Assembly (NCBI GenBank): GCA_017535635.1
Contig: JAFXTU010000015.1
Location: 1 to 55,829, forward strand
Length of the DNA stretch: 55,829 bases
Origin: Oscillospiraceae bacterium
GTDB lineage: Bacteria > Bacillota > Clostridia > Oscillospirales > Oscillospiraceae
Direction of reading: 5' to 3'
Shown: positions 1 through 8,738 of the stretch, in pieces
Numbering within the stretch: position 1 is the first letter of the stretch
Layout: each line of letters begins with the position of its first letter
The notes under the pieces: model-generated
What the model was told of the DNA's origin: nothing
What the model saw: the letters and a program-made list of their open reading frames with translations, nothing else
Database searches by the model: none
Made by a program: the position numbers and the translations under genes

Positions 1-1172
1 AATAGCCGGGGAAGTTATAGTGATGGATATAGCGTTTCAGGGTCTCGGGCCAGATGGTGTCCAGCTTCTGCTGGGCCTCCAGGGTGTCCAGGGTGCAGAT
101 GGAAAGCACCTGGGTCTGTCCCCGGGTGAAGAGGCCGGAGCCGTGGACGATGGGCACCACGCCCACCTCGGCGGCCAGGGGCCGGATCTGGTTCATGGCG
201 CGGCCGTCCACCCGCTTGCCCTCCAGAAGCCACTTCTTCACGACCTTCTTCTGGATGCGGTAGGTGATCTCCTCCCACTGGGAGACGACCTCGGGGTACT
301 CCTCCTGGAACTCGGCGAAGACCTCCTCGGCCACCTGATTCCACCGGGCCTCCCGCACGTTCTTGTCGTCGGTATCCATGGAGTACTCGGTCTTGTCGTA
401 GTACTTCTCCACGATCTTGGCGAAGAGCTCCTCATTGAAGGAGGTGTGCTCGTAGGTGAACTTGGGTTTGCCGATCTCGGCCACCATCTGGTCGATGAGG
501 GCGATGGCGGGCTTGATGGTCTCATGGGCGGCCATGATGCCGTCGAACATCACGTCCTCGGGGATCTCCTGACCCTCGGCCTCGATCATGACCACCTTCT
601 TCGCCGTGGCGGCGATGGTGACGGTCATCTTGCTGGTCTCCCGCTCCGCGGCGGTGGGGTTGAAGAGGTACTTCTCCCCGTCCCAGCCCAGCACCAGGCC
701 GCCGATGGGGCCCGCCCAGGGCACGTCGGAGATGGCGGTGGCGCAGGAGGCGCCCAGCATGGCGGTGATCTCCGGGGAGCAGTCCGGGTCCACGGACAGG
801 ACCAGGCAGGAGATGACCACGTCGTTGCGCAGGTCCGAGGGGAAGAGGGGGCGCATGGGCCGGTCGATCATCCGGGAAGCCAGGGTGCCCTTCTCGCTGG
901 GCCGTCCCTCCCGGCGCAGGAAACCGCCGGGGATGCGGCCCACGGCGTAGAGCTTCTCCTCAAAGTCTACGTTCAGGGGGAAGTAGTCCACCCCCTCCTT
1001 GGGCCGGGGCGAGGCGGTGCAGGCCACCAGGACGGTGGTGTCGCCGTAGCGGGTCATCACCGCGGCGTTGGCCAGCTCCGCGAACTTCCCCACGGTGAAG
1101 CTCAGCTTCCTTCCGGCGTAGTCCATGGAATAGGTCTTCTCGTTGGGGAATTCTCTGTGGGTAATGATCATT
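1..1172 (-). CDS. pnp: Polyribonucleotide nucleotidyltransferase (PNPase), 3' end cut by window edge
   Basis: PNPase degrades RNA 3'-to-5' by phosphorolysis in the cytoplasm. About 390 N-terminal residues are visible. They cover the first RNase PH-like domain (MDYAGRKLSFTVGK near residue 16, then ARYGDTTVLV-like and GGFLRREGRPSEK motifs), the helical linker and the start of the second RNase PH domain (KRVDGRAMNQIRPL). The KH and S1 domains lie outside the window. The start ATG at 1172 is preceded by ggaaagg. It sits 164 bp downstream of rpsO in the conserved rpsO-pnp order, and the spacer carries a terminator-like hairpin and a long imperfect hairpin that may control expression. Identification is secure; the partial state is only the window edge. 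Confidence 0.96.
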
Positions 1173-1205
1173 TTTTCTTTCCTTTCCGCGGGAGGAGCCA
1201 GCCCT

Positions 1206-1257
1206 TTAGCACTTGAAAAAACGCTGTGGGGAAACAGCCCTTTTTCAACTGCTAAAA
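1206..1257 (-). promoter_or_regulatory. Long imperfect hairpin in the pnp leader
   Basis: Two 23-nt arms (1206-1228 and 1235-1257) match as an inverted repeat at 20 of 23 positions around a 6-nt loop. On the pnp transcript the stem reads UUUAGCAGUUGAAAAA... and ends 34 nt before the pnp start. There is no U tract after it, so it is not a typical terminator. In enterobacteria a leader stem cut by RNase III mediates pnp autocontrol; a similar role here is inference. Confidence 0.6.
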
Positions 1258-1300
1258 AGGTCGTTCCCTCCCGCTCTTGTATCTTTGGGATTTGTGCTTA

Positions 1301-1324
1301 GGGGCTGCCCGTATCGGCAGCCCC
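1301..1324 (-). terminator. Hairpin after rpsO
   Basis: A perfect 10-bp stem, ggggctgccc / gggcagcccc, with a 4-nt loop lies 12-35 nt after the rpsO stop codon. The RNA downstream lacks a good U run, so it may be a partial terminator or a processing/stability hairpin between rpsO and pnp. Confidence 0.5.
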
Positions 1325-1335
1325 TTTCGATTTGC

Positions 1336-1602
1336 TTACTTACGGATGCCCAGCTTGGCGATGATGGCGCGGTAGCGCTCGATGTCCTTCCGGGCCAGGT
1401 AGTCCAGCAGGCTCCGGCGCTGGCCGATCATCTTGAACAGGCCCCGGCGGGAGTGGTTGTCCTTGGGATGGACCTTCAGGTGCTCGGTGAGGTTCGCGAT
1501 CCGGGCGGAGAGGATGGCGATCTGGACCTCGGGAGAGCCGGTGTCCGTCTCGTGGGCGCGGTTGGCCTCGATAATGGCGGTCTTTTCGTCCTTCTGCATC
1601 AT
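1336..1602 (-). CDS. rpsO: 30S ribosomal protein S15
   Basis: Small-subunit ribosomal protein that binds 16S rRNA in the central domain early in assembly. The 88 residues match the family length and carry its hallmark pattern: [15 protein letters not shown], then [18 protein letters not shown] and a basic C-terminus with [11 protein letters not shown]. Two adjacent ATG codons are possible starts (residues 1 or 2); ggaaaggaag lies 9 nt upstream. It has its own promoter (1710-1738, minus strand) and is followed by pnp, the usual pairing. Confidence 0.97.
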   Translation of the reverse strand: MMQKDEKTAIIEANRAHETDTGSPEVQIAILSARIANLTEHLKVHPKDNHSRRGLFKMIGQRRSLLDYLARKDIERYRAIIAKLGIRK

Positions 1603-1709
1603 GATGGGGATACTTCCTTTCCTGTTTGGATTGCCCGCTGGGCTGGGTCATGGAGGGAAAGGCGCCGTATCCCATAACCAAGCGGAGGGGCCGATTTATA
1701 AAGCACGTT

Positions 1710-1738
1710 ATTTTACCACGCTCTTTTCCCCTTGTAAA
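1710..1738 (-). promoter_or_regulatory. Sigma-A promoter for rpsO-pnp
   Basis: On the minus strand TTTACA (1733-1738) is followed after 17 nt by TAAAAT (1710-1715). It directs transcription toward rpsO, leaving a leader of about 100 nt. Confidence 0.65.
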
Positions 1739-1769
1739 GCGAAATTTAGTTTTTTTCCGGGGGGATCTA

Positions 1770-1778
1770 TGTTATAAT
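1770..1778 (+). promoter_or_regulatory. Extended -10 promoter for the ymdB-like operon
   Basis: TGTTATAAT (1770-1778) is a consensus -10 with the TG extension; the -35 region is only T-rich. It lies 39 nt upstream of the first gene of the six-gene plus-strand operon and diverges from the rpsO promoter. Confidence 0.6.
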
Positions 1779-1817
1779 GAGCGCATGGCAGCTTACACCG
1801 GAAGGGAGCGGATGACG

Positions 1818-2588
1818 ATGCGTGTCCTCAGCGTGGGCGACGTGGTGAGCGAAACGGGGCTGCGCTTTCTCCAGAAAAAGCTCCGGGGCCTCATCCGGCT
1901 GACGGGGGCGGACTTCACCGTGGTGAACGGGGAGAACGCCTGCGGCACCGGCATCCTGCCCCGGCAGGCGGAGGAGATCCTGGACGCCGGGGCGGACCTC
2001 ATCACCCTGGGGAACCACGGCTTCCGCCGAAAGGAGATCTTCCCCTACCTGGACGACGAGAAGTGCATCCTCCGCCCCCTGAACTACGCGCCCCAGGTCC
2101 CCGGCCGTGGCTGGGCGGAGGTGGATACCCGCTTCGGGCCCCTGCTGGCGGTGAACCTCATTGGCCGCTGCGGCATGGATTTCGGGCCGGACAACCCCTT
2201 CCACGCCATCGACCGGCTGATGAAGGAGCGGGAATACCGCTTTCTCCTGGTGGACTTCCACGCCGAGGCCACCAGTGAAAAGCTGGCCATGGGCTTCCAT
2301 CTGGACGGGCGGGCCTCCGCCCTCTGGGGCACCCACACCCACGTCCAGACCTCCGACGCCATGGTCCTCCCCAAGGGCACCGGCTACATCACCGACCTGG
2401 GCATGACGGGACCGGCCATCTCCGTCCTGGGGGTAAGGCCGGAGCAGAGCGTGCGCATGTTCCTGGGAGACCCGCCGGCCCCCTACGCCGCCGCCTCCGG
2501 TCCCGCCAAGCTGGAATGCGCACTCTTCACTTTGGACGACGTCACCGGCCTCTGCACCTCCGCCGAGGCTTTGAGAATTGAGGAATAG
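1818..2588 (+). CDS. ymdB: YmdB-type metallophosphoesterase (2',3'-cyclic nucleotide phosphodiesterase family)
   Basis: Calcineurin-like phosphoesterase of the TIGR00282/YmdB family. In Bacillus the family protein hydrolyses cyclic nucleotides and affects biofilm and motility decisions, and is usually found near rny. Seen here: the metal-binding motifs GDVVSETG, NGENACGTG, GNHGF, DFHAEATSEK and GTHTHVQTSD in the family order, over 256 residues (typical length). The ATG at 1818 is preferred because aagggag is 9 nt away; the ATG at 1812 would leave only 3 nt. It opens an operon with the yhaO/yhaN-like genes, 11 bp downstream. No rny gene is adjacent. Family assignment is firm; the substrate is taken from the family. 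Confidence 0.87.
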   Translation: MRVLSVGDVVSETGLRFLQKKLRGLIRLTGADFTVVNGENACGTGILPRQAEEILDAGADLITLGNHGFRRKEIFPYLDDEKCILRPLNYAPQVPGRGWAEVDTRFGPLLAVNLIGRCGMDFGPDNPFHAIDRLMKEREYRFLLVDFHAEATSEKLAMGFHLDGRASALWGTHTHVQTSDAMVLPKGTGYITDLGMTGPAISVLGVRPEQSVRMFLGDPPAPYAAASGPAKLECALFTLDDVTGLCTSAEALRIEE

Positions 2589-2599
2589 GAGCAAAACAA

Positions 2600-3682
2600 A
2601 TGCTGCGGATCATTCACGCCGCCGATTTTCACCTGGATTCCCCCTTTGCCGCCCTGGAGGAGGAGAAGGCCGCCCTTCGCAGGAAGGAGCAGCGGCAGCT
2701 GCTGGAGACCCTGTCTTCCCAGGCTGCCGGCGCGGACCTGGTGCTCCTGGCGGGGGACCTGCTGGACAGCGGCGTCTGCCACGCCGAGACTTCCGAGGCC
2801 CTGGAGGATTTCCTGAATTCCCTCCCCGGCCAGGTCTTCATCGCCCCGGGAAACCACGATTATTATGCCCCGGAAAGCCCCTGGGACCGCATGACCCTTC
2901 GGGAAAACGTACATCTCTTCACTAGTCCCCAGCCGGAGCCGATCACGCTTCCGGAGCTGGGATGCACCGTCTGGGGCGCGGCTTTTGTATCCCCCCGCTC
3001 CGGGCCAAAGCTCCGGGGCTTCCGGGTCCCGGCGGAGAGCGGTATCCAGCTCATGGTCCTCCACGGGGACGTGAACGCCGCCGGAATGGGCTATGACCCC
3101 ATCGCGGAGGAGGAGATCGCCGGGAGCGCTCTTCGCTACCTGGCCCTGGGCCACGTCCACGCCTGCTCCGGCCTCCGGCGCAGCGGGGACACCCTCTGGG
3201 CCTACCCCGGCTGCCTCATGGGCCGGGGCTTCGACGAGACGGGGGAAAAGGGCTTCCTGCGCCTGGAGCTGACGGAAGAGGGCTGCGACGGGGAATTCAT
3301 CCCTCTCCCCAGCCGAAGGTACGAGCGACGGGAGGTGGACGTGACGGGAAAAGACAGCCTGCTCTCCGCTCTGGAGGAGGCCCTTCCTCCGGCGGATCGG
3401 GAAAACATCCTCCGCCTCATCCTCCGGGGAGAGTGGCCGGAGAAGCCCAGGCTGGAGGCCCTGTACCAGACCCTTGCGGACCGCTGCTTCCAGCTGGAGC
3501 TCCGGGACGAAACCAGGCTCCAGCGCTCCATCTGGGACGACGCCGGGGAGGACACCCTGCGGGGCTGCTTCCTCCGGGTCCTGCGGAAGAAGTACGACGC
3601 CGCCGACGAAGCCGAGCGGGGCCGGATCACCCTGGCCGCCCGCTACGGGCTGGCGGCTCTGGACTACCGGGAGGAGCTGTGA
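2600..3682 (+). CDS. yhaO: YhaO-like DNA repair metallophosphoesterase (SbcD/Mre11 family)
   Basis: Mre11/SbcD-type nuclease subunit expected to pair with the SMC-like ATPase encoded next. The N-terminal 230 residues carry the phosphoesterase motifs: IHAADFHLDSPF (DxH), LAGDLLDSG (GDxxD), APGNHDYY (GNHD), VLHGDVN and LGHVHACSG (GHxH). The 360-aa length fits YhaO rather than longer SbcD proteins. The stop codon overlaps the start of the next gene by one base (TGATG), consistent with translational coupling of the two subunits. The exact DNA substrate of YhaO/YhaN systems is poorly known. Confidence 0.87.
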   Translation: MLRIIHAADFHLDSPFAALEEEKAALRRKEQRQLLETLSSQAAGADLVLLAGDLLDSGVCHAETSEALEDFLNSLPGQVFIAPGNHDYYAPESPWDRMTLRENVHLFTSPQPEPITLPELGCTVWGAAFVSPRSGPKLRGFRVPAESGIQLMVLHGDVNAAGMGYDPIAEEEIAGSALRYLALGHVHACSGLRRSGDTLWAYPGCLMGRGFDETGEKGFLRLELTEEGCDGEFIPLPSRRYERREVDVTGKDSLLSALEEALPPADRENILRLILRGEWPEKPRLEALYQTLADRCFQLELRDETRLQRSIWDDAGEDTLRGCFLRVLRKKYDAADEAERGRITLAARYGLAALDYREEL

Positions 3683-5784
3683 TGGAGCTTAGAAACCTCA
3701 AGGCCAGCTTTGGCCGCCTGGAGGGGGAGGAGCTGACCCTCTCCCCCGGTCTCAACGTCATCGAGGCCCCCAACGAATCCGGCAAATCCACCTGGGCCGC
3801 CTTTCTCCGGGCCATGCTCTACGGCATCCCCACCGCCCAGCGCCCGAAAAACGGTCTTCTCCCGGACAAGCAGCGCTACCAGCCCTGGAGCGGCGCCCCC
3901 ATGTCGGGGAGCATCGACCTATGCTGGCGGGGGAAGGAGATCACCCTTCGCCGCGCATCCCCCGGGGGAGGAAAGCCCATGGGGGAGGCGGAGGCCGTCT
4001 ACACCGGCACGGAGGAGCGCCTCCCGGAGCTGCGCGCCGGGGTCCCCGGTGAGATCCTCCTGGGAGTGACGGAGCCGGTGTTCCGCCGCAGCGCCTTTAT
4101 CTCCGGCGCGGACATGTCCCTGGACGCCAACTCCGAGCTGGAAAAGCGGATCACACGCCTGGTCACCTCCGGGGAGGAGCGGAGCTCCTACACCGAGGCG
4201 GACGAGCGTCTGCGCCGCTGGCAGCGGAAGCGCCGCTGGCGCTCTTCCGGCGCTCTTCCCGAGGCGGAGGGGCAGCGGAAGGAGCTGCAGGACAAGCTCA
4301 TCCGCATCGAAGAGGAAAACAAGCGCCTCAGCGAGCTGAGGGCGGAGGCTGACAAGCTCCAGGCCCAGAAGGCCGCCCTGGAGGGGGAACTGAAGCTCCA
4401 CCTTCGGGACGAGCGGCGGGCTGAACTAAAGCGCCGGGCCTCGGCGGAGGAAGCCTATCGGGACGCCTGCCGCAGTGAAGAGGAGCTGAGTCAGAAATAT
4501 CAGGAGTTGAACAGCGCCGCCGCGGCCCTCTCCCCGGAGAAGGTGCAGGCTCTCCGGGCAGCCGCGGTGCGCCTGGAGGAGGCTGTGAGGGACCGGGATA
4601 CGGCGGCGGAGGCCCACGCAAAAACAAAGGAAGCCCTGGACGCCCTGCCCCCGCCGGAAAAGCAGCCCAACCCCAAAAAGGTCCCGGTGCTGATCCTCTT
4701 CATCCTGGGCGTAGCAGCCCTGCTGGGGGGCTTTGCCGGAGGCATGGGGCTTTACGCCGCCACCGTGGGACTCAGCTACGGGTTCATCCTCCTGGGCATC
4801 GTCCTCCTCTTCATCGCCGCCCTGCTCCTCTTCTCCGGGCGAAAGAAGGCAAGGACCCTGGAGGCGGAGAAGGCCCACGAGCGGGAACTGCGGCAGCAGG
4901 CGGAGGAGACCGCCGGAAAGCTGCTGGAAGCCTGCGAGGCGGAGACCGCCCAGTGCCGCACTGCCCGGGAAGCAGCCCTGGCCGCCCTGGGAGAAGGGCC
5001 CGACGCCGCCCCCGAGGAAGCAGCCCGGAGGGCGGAAGCGCTCCTGGGGGAAGTGCGGGACGCCCGGCTCCGGGCGGAGAACGCCCGGGAGCTGAAAGCC
5101 CGGCTTACCCCGGAGCCCCTGCCGCCCCTGGAACCCATTCCCGAGGACGAGCTGGAGGGCGAAGCGAGGATCAAAAAGGCCGCAGCGGAGGACTATCTGC
5201 GGAGGACCGAGGAACGGCTGCGGGAGGTGCGCCGGGAGCTGGACCGGGGCGAGGGCTTCTTCGATCTCCTGGGGGACCCCCTGGTCCTGGCCTCCCAAGA
5301 GGCGAAGCTTACCGGGGACATCCATCGGCTCCAGGAGGAATACGACGCCCTGGACCTGGCCCAGGAAGCCCTGCGGGAGGCCAACACCCAGCTGCAGACC
5401 CTGTTCAGCCCCCTGATCAGCCGCCGTGCTGCGGCCCTGCTGGCGCGGATGACGGACTCCGCCTACGCCGGGGTCTACTTCGACAGGGAGATGCATTTCA
5501 GCGCCCAGCGCAGCGGCGACCTGAACGCCCGGGCCCTGGACTATCTCAGCGAGGGGACGAGAAACCAGCTCTACCTGGCGGTGCGGCTTGCCATCTGCGA
5601 GCTGATGCTTTCCGAAGAACCCTGCCCCCTCATTCTGGACGACGTACTGGCCGCCTTTGACGACCGGCGGGCCAGGGATACTTTGAAGCTGCTGCTGGAG
5701 CTGTCGGAGGGGCGGCAGATCCTGCTGTTCACCTGCCAGAGCCGGGAAAAGCGGTTCCTGGCAGAACTCAGAAAGGAGGGCTGA
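3682..5784 (+). CDS. yhaN: YhaN-like SMC-family ATPase with a transmembrane hairpin
   Basis: Rad50/SbcC-related ATPase, partner of the preceding nuclease. Seen: Walker A APNESGKST (residues 28-36), long Glu/Lys/Ala-rich coiled coils (about 200-320 and 390-610), and at the C-terminus the signature region DYLSEGTRNQLYLAVRLAI and Walker B PLILDDVLAAFDD followed by D-loop residues. Two hydrophobic segments (about residues 335-386) interrupt the coiled coil, as in YhaN, so the complex is probably membrane-tethered. The 700-aa length is shorter than SbcC (about 1000). The start at 3682 is fixed by the one-base overlap with yhaO; longer upstream reading is out of context. Confidence 0.87.
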   Translation: MELRNLKASFGRLEGEELTLSPGLNVIEAPNESGKSTWAAFLRAMLYGIPTAQRPKNGLLPDKQRYQPWSGAPMSGSIDLCWRGKEITLRRASPGGGKPMGEAEAVYTGTEERLPELRAGVPGEILLGVTEPVFRRSAFISGADMSLDANSELEKRITRLVTSGEERSSYTEADERLRRWQRKRRWRSSGALPEAEGQRKELQDKLIRIEEENKRLSELRAEADKLQAQKAALEGELKLHLRDERRAELKRRASAEEAYRDACRSEEELSQKYQELNSAAAALSPEKVQALRAAAVRLEEAVRDRDTAAEAHAKTKEALDALPPPEKQPNPKKVPVLILFILGVAALLGGFAGGMGLYAATVGLSYGFILLGIVLLFIAALLLFSGRKKARTLEAEKAHERELRQQAEETAGKLLEACEAETAQCRTAREAALAALGEGPDAAPEEAARRAEALLGEVRDARLRAENARELKARLTPEPLPPLEPIPEDELEGEARIKKAAAEDYLRRTEERLREVRRELDRGEGFFDLLGDPLVLASQEAKLTGDIHRLQEEYDALDLAQEALREANTQLQTLFSPLISRRAAALLARMTDSAYAGVYFDREMHFSAQRSGDLNARALDYLSEGTRNQLYLAVRLAICELMLSEEPCPLILDDVLAAFDDRRARDTLKLLLELSEGRQILLFTCQSREKRFLAELRKEG

Positions 5785-5788
5785 GGCC

Positions 5789-6370
5789 ATGCCGGCTGCC
5801 ATGATCCATCTCCTCGCCGCCAGGGACTACGACCCGGCGGGAGACGCACGCTTCCTCCTGGGCTGCATCGCCCCGGACTACGCCCACGAGCGGGCCTTCA
5901 AGGACGCCATTCATCTTCGGGACACAGAGGACCGGCCGGGAGCGCTGAGGGCCCTGCGGAAAAAGCTGGACCTGGGGGACAGCTACAGCCTGGGCTGGCT
6001 CCTGCACCTCTATACGGACCTGCGCTGGGACGCCTCCTACTTCAAGGACTACAAGGAGGCCCACGAGACGGAGGAAGATTGGTTCCGGGGCTATCACAGG
6101 GAGCTCCACGCCGCGGGCTACGCCCTCTACCACCGCTATCCCTGGGCGGAGGGAGTCTGCGACGCCATCCTGAAGGTGGACCTGGCTTCCCTGCCTCCCA
6201 CCCTCCCCGCTGACGCCGGGGACATGGAGGAATTCCGCACCATCCTCATGGAGAAGACAAGGGAGAGCGACCCCGGCATCTCCTCCCTCGTCTTCCCGGT
6301 GGAGCTGGTGGAGGCCTTTGCCCGGGAGACGGCGGCCTCCTTCCGCCGCTGGCTGGAGGAGGGGGCATGA
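5789..6370 (+). CDS. Hypothetical protein, possibly zinc-dependent phospholipase C-like fold
   Basis: A 193-aa protein I cannot name with certainty. The N-terminus (MPAAMIHLLAARDYDP...FLLGCIAPDYAHER) and the HLRDTEDR and LGWLLHLYTDLRWD motifs resemble the PF00882 (zinc-dependent phospholipase C/S1-P1-like) family of cytoplasmic helical proteins with His/Asp metal ligands. No signal peptide or membrane segment is visible. It starts 4 nt after yhaN and its stop overlaps the next start (ATGA), so it is cotranscribed with the repair and metabolite-repair genes. Catalytic function is inference only. Confidence 0.7.
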   Translation: MPAAMIHLLAARDYDPAGDARFLLGCIAPDYAHERAFKDAIHLRDTEDRPGALRALRKKLDLGDSYSLGWLLHLYTDLRWDASYFKDYKEAHETEEDWFRGYHRELHAAGYALYHRYPWAEGVCDAILKVDLASLPPTLPADAGDMEEFRTILMEKTRESDPGISSLVFPVELVEAFARETAASFRRWLEEGA

Positions 6371-8649
6371 AAAAGGTCCTCACCGTGGAGGCGATGCGCC
6401 GGGCCGACGCGGACACCATCGCCGCCGGGACGCCGGGAAGGGAGCTCATGGCCCGGGCGGCCCGGGGCATCTATGAGAGCTGGCCCTGGCAGGGAGAGAC
6501 CGCCATCCTCTGCGGCAGCGGCAACAACGCCGGGGACGGCTACGCCCTGGCCCTGCTCCTGCGCTCGACCGGGCATCCCTGCCGACTCCTGCGCCTGGGG
6601 GACAGGCTCAGCGAGGACGGGCGGTACTACTACGAGCAGTGCCTCGCCCAGGGCATCCCGGAGGAAGCCTGCTCCGAGAGCACCGGCCTGGAGGGCTATG
6701 AGCAGATCGTGGACTGCCTCTTCGGCACGGGCTTCCGGGGCAGCGTCACGGGCCTCGCGGCGGAGCTCATTGAAAAGGCGAACCGCTCAAAGGCCAAGGT
6801 CGTCGCCGCCGACATCCCCAGCGGCCTCAGCGGCACTAGCGGCCTGGGGGAGCCCTGCGTCCGGGCGGACATGACCGTATCCATCGGCTATCCCCAGCCG
6901 GGACACTATCTGGGCAAGGCCAAGGACGCGGTGGGCATCCTCAAAAACATCGACATCGGCATCCCTGCGCCGAAGCGGTATCTCCGGCTGGCGGAGGAGG
7001 CGGATTTCCGGGAGCTGCTGGCGCCGCGGAAGAACTTTTCCAACAAAGGGGACTACGGCTATGTGGCCCTGATGGGGGGCTGCAGGCAGTACTCCGGGGC
7101 GGCGAAGCTGGCTTCCCTCAGCCGGGCGGCCCTGCGCTGCGGCTGCGGCGTGGGGATCCTGGCGGTGCCGGAGAGCATCGCGGAGGCGGTAACTCCCTAC
7201 CTTTTGGAAAGCACCCTCTGTCCCCTGCCGGAGAAGGACGGCTGTATGGCCTTTGACCCGGCGGCGCTGGACGGCCTGATGGGGCGCGTGAAGGCCCTGG
7301 CCCTGGGCATGGGCTGGGGGCAGGGGGCGGACAACGCCAAAATTCTGACCTATATCCTCCGGCATTTTGAGGGCCCCCTGGTGCTGGACGCCGACGCTCT
7401 CAACACCCTGGCGTCTCTGGACCGGAGCATCTTTTGGGAGACGAAGGCAAAGCTCCTTCTCACCCCCCACCTCAGGGAGTTCACCCGGCTCAGCGGACTC
7501 ACGAAGGAGGAGGTCCTGGCTGACCCGGCGGAGGCGGCGGAACGATATGCCGCCGAGACGGGGGCCATCGTCCTCCTGAAGGGACCCGCCACCCTCGTCA
7601 CCGACGGAGAGGAGACCTGGCTCACCGACGCGGGCTGCCCCGGCATGGCCACCGCCGGGAGCGGGGACGTGCTCACCGGCGTCTTGGCGGGACTCCTGGG
7701 CTGGGCTCCCTTCGGGCCGAAAACCGCCGTTTTCGGGGCATACCTCGCCGGGAAGGCCGGAGAGGCCGCCCAGGCGGAACAGGGCGACATCGCCATGACC
7801 GCCGGGGACACCATCGACAAAATACCGCAGGTCCTACGGAGCCTGCGCAAAGGAGAGAAAACCATGGTTTACTACAAACGCATCCCCATGGAAACGCTGG
7901 TGAACACCCGGGACCTGGGCGGCTACAGCGCCGGGCCGGGCAAGGTGACGAAATACGGCGTTTTCATCCGCACGGACTGCCCCATCGGGATCTCCGAGCG
8001 GGACAAGAAATTCCTGCTGGATCAGGGCGTGACCCTCTCCATCGACCTGCGGGGCGTGGACGAGGTGGAGAGCCAGCCCAGCGGCATGAAGGACGTACCG
8101 GGCCACACCTACATCCACTGCCCCATCTCCGAGGAGCACCGGATCATCAAATCCAATGACGGGGAAAAAGAAGCGCCTCCTCCCCCGCCCCGGGAGCTGC
8201 CCAAGGACTTCAACTTCGGGGATACCTATGTGGAGATGCTGGAGATGGGCAAGCCCTGGGCCAAGAAGGTCATCGAGCTCTGCGCGGCTTGGGAGGGCAC
8301 CGTCATGTTCCACTGCTTCATCGGCAAGGACCGGGCGGGCACCATCGCCGCCCTGCTCCTGGGAGCCGCCGGGGTCTGCGACACGGACATTATGATGGAT
8401 TACAGCGCCCCCATGAGCTGCCTCCGGCCCAAATACCTGAAGATGGGCGCGGACTTCCTGCCCAAGAAGGGCGGACGGCCCGATTTCAGCTGGGGCTTCT
8501 TCGGTTCCGTGCCGGAGACCATGGAGACCGCCCTCTGCCACCTGAACGAGAAGTACGGCGGGGTCACCGGCTATCTGAAGGACGCCGGGGTCTCGGAGGA
8601 GACGCTGCAGAAGCTCCGGGACAAGTTCGTGGAGGACGCGGAGTACTGA
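6367..8649 (+). CDS. nnr: Bifunctional NAD(P)HX epimerase/dehydratase fused to a tyrosine-type phosphatase
   Basis: Residues 1-215 are a YjeF_N epimerase (NnrE) with GSGNNAGDGYALALLL and DCLFGTGFRG. Residues 220-497 are the ADP- or ATP-dependent NAD(P)HX dehydratase (NnrD) with TPHLREF, LKGPATLVTDG and GSGDVLTGVLAGLLG. Together these repair hydrated NAD(P)H. From residue 500 the frame continues without a stop into a 261-aa phosphatase domain with the HCFIGKDRAGT loop (Cys650, Arg656; the CX5R signature) of the PF13350 group. An aaggag 8 nt before ATG 7864 suggests that the phosphatase may also be made separately. A usual NnrED ends about where the junction lies. Confidence 0.85.
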   Translation: MKKVLTVEAMRRADADTIAAGTPGRELMARAARGIYESWPWQGETAILCGSGNNAGDGYALALLLRSTGHPCRLLRLGDRLSEDGRYYYEQCLAQGIPEEACSESTGLEGYEQIVDCLFGTGFRGSVTGLAAELIEKANRSKAKVVAADIPSGLSGTSGLGEPCVRADMTVSIGYPQPGHYLGKAKDAVGILKNIDIGIPAPKRYLRLAEEADFRELLAPRKNFSNKGDYGYVALMGGCRQYSGAAKLASLSRAALRCGCGVGILAVPESIAEAVTPYLLESTLCPLPEKDGCMAFDPAALDGLMGRVKALALGMGWGQGADNAKILTYILRHFEGPLVLDADALNTLASLDRSIFWETKAKLLLTPHLREFTRLSGLTKEEVLADPAEAAERYAAETGAIVLLKGPATLVTDGEETWLTDAGCPGMATAGSGDVLTGVLAGLLGWAPFGPKTAVFGAYLAGKAGEAAQAEQGDIAMTAGDTIDKIPQVLRSLRKGEKTMVYYKRIPMETLVNTRDLGGYSAGPGKVTKYGVFIRTDCPIGISERDKKFLLDQGVTLSIDLRGVDEVESQPSGMKDVPGHTYIHCPISEEHRIIKSNDGEKEAPPPPPRELPKDFNFGDTYVEMLEMGKPWAKKVIELCAAWEGTVMFHCFIGKDRAGTIAALLLGAAGVCDTDIMMDYSAPMSCLRPKYLKMGADFLPKKGGRPDFSWGFFGSVPETMETALCHLNEKYGGVTGYLKDAGVSEETLQKLRDKFVEDAEY
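7864..8649 (+). CDS. Possible independent product: tyrosine/serine protein phosphatase domain
   Basis: Alternative start inside the fused reading frame. ATG 7864 has aaggag ideally spaced (8 nt), and the 261 residues from it form a complete PF13350-type phosphatase: N-terminal NTRDLGG motif, DLRGVDEVE, and the active-site loop HCFIGKDRAG with Cys151 and Arg157 counted from this start. Such enzymes dephosphorylate phospho-Tyr/Ser or phosphoinositides. The NTRDLGG start is typical of the free-standing family, so internal initiation is credible. Whether the fusion, the free protein or both are made cannot be told from sequence. Confidence 0.5.
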   Translation: MVYYKRIPMETLVNTRDLGGYSAGPGKVTKYGVFIRTDCPIGISERDKKFLLDQGVTLSIDLRGVDEVESQPSGMKDVPGHTYIHCPISEEHRIIKSNDGEKEAPPPPPRELPKDFNFGDTYVEMLEMGKPWAKKVIELCAAWEGTVMFHCFIGKDRAGTIAALLLGAAGVCDTDIMMDYSAPMSCLRPKYLKMGADFLPKKGGRPDFSWGFFGSVPETMETALCHLNEKYGGVTGYLKDAGVSEETLQKLRDKFVEDAEY

Positions 8650-8687
8650 GGATACGAAACCGGAATTAAACCCCCATAGACGACTCG

Positions 8688-8715
8688 CCGCCGGGACGCG
8701 TTCGCGTCCCGGCGG
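8688..8715. terminator. Bidirectional hairpin terminator
   Basis: A GC-rich stem of 11-13 bp (ccgccgggacgcg / cgcgtcccggcgg) with a UUCG-type loop lies between the convergent nnr and lipoprotein genes. On the plus strand it is followed by tgctgtattttattt. Confidence 0.75.
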
Positions 8716-8738
8716 TGCTGTATTTTATTTATGGGAAG

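Noticed and set aside
20..1216. Long plus-strand open frame over pnp
   Set aside because: Antisense of a clear pnp coding frame; composition typical of a GC-rich shadow.
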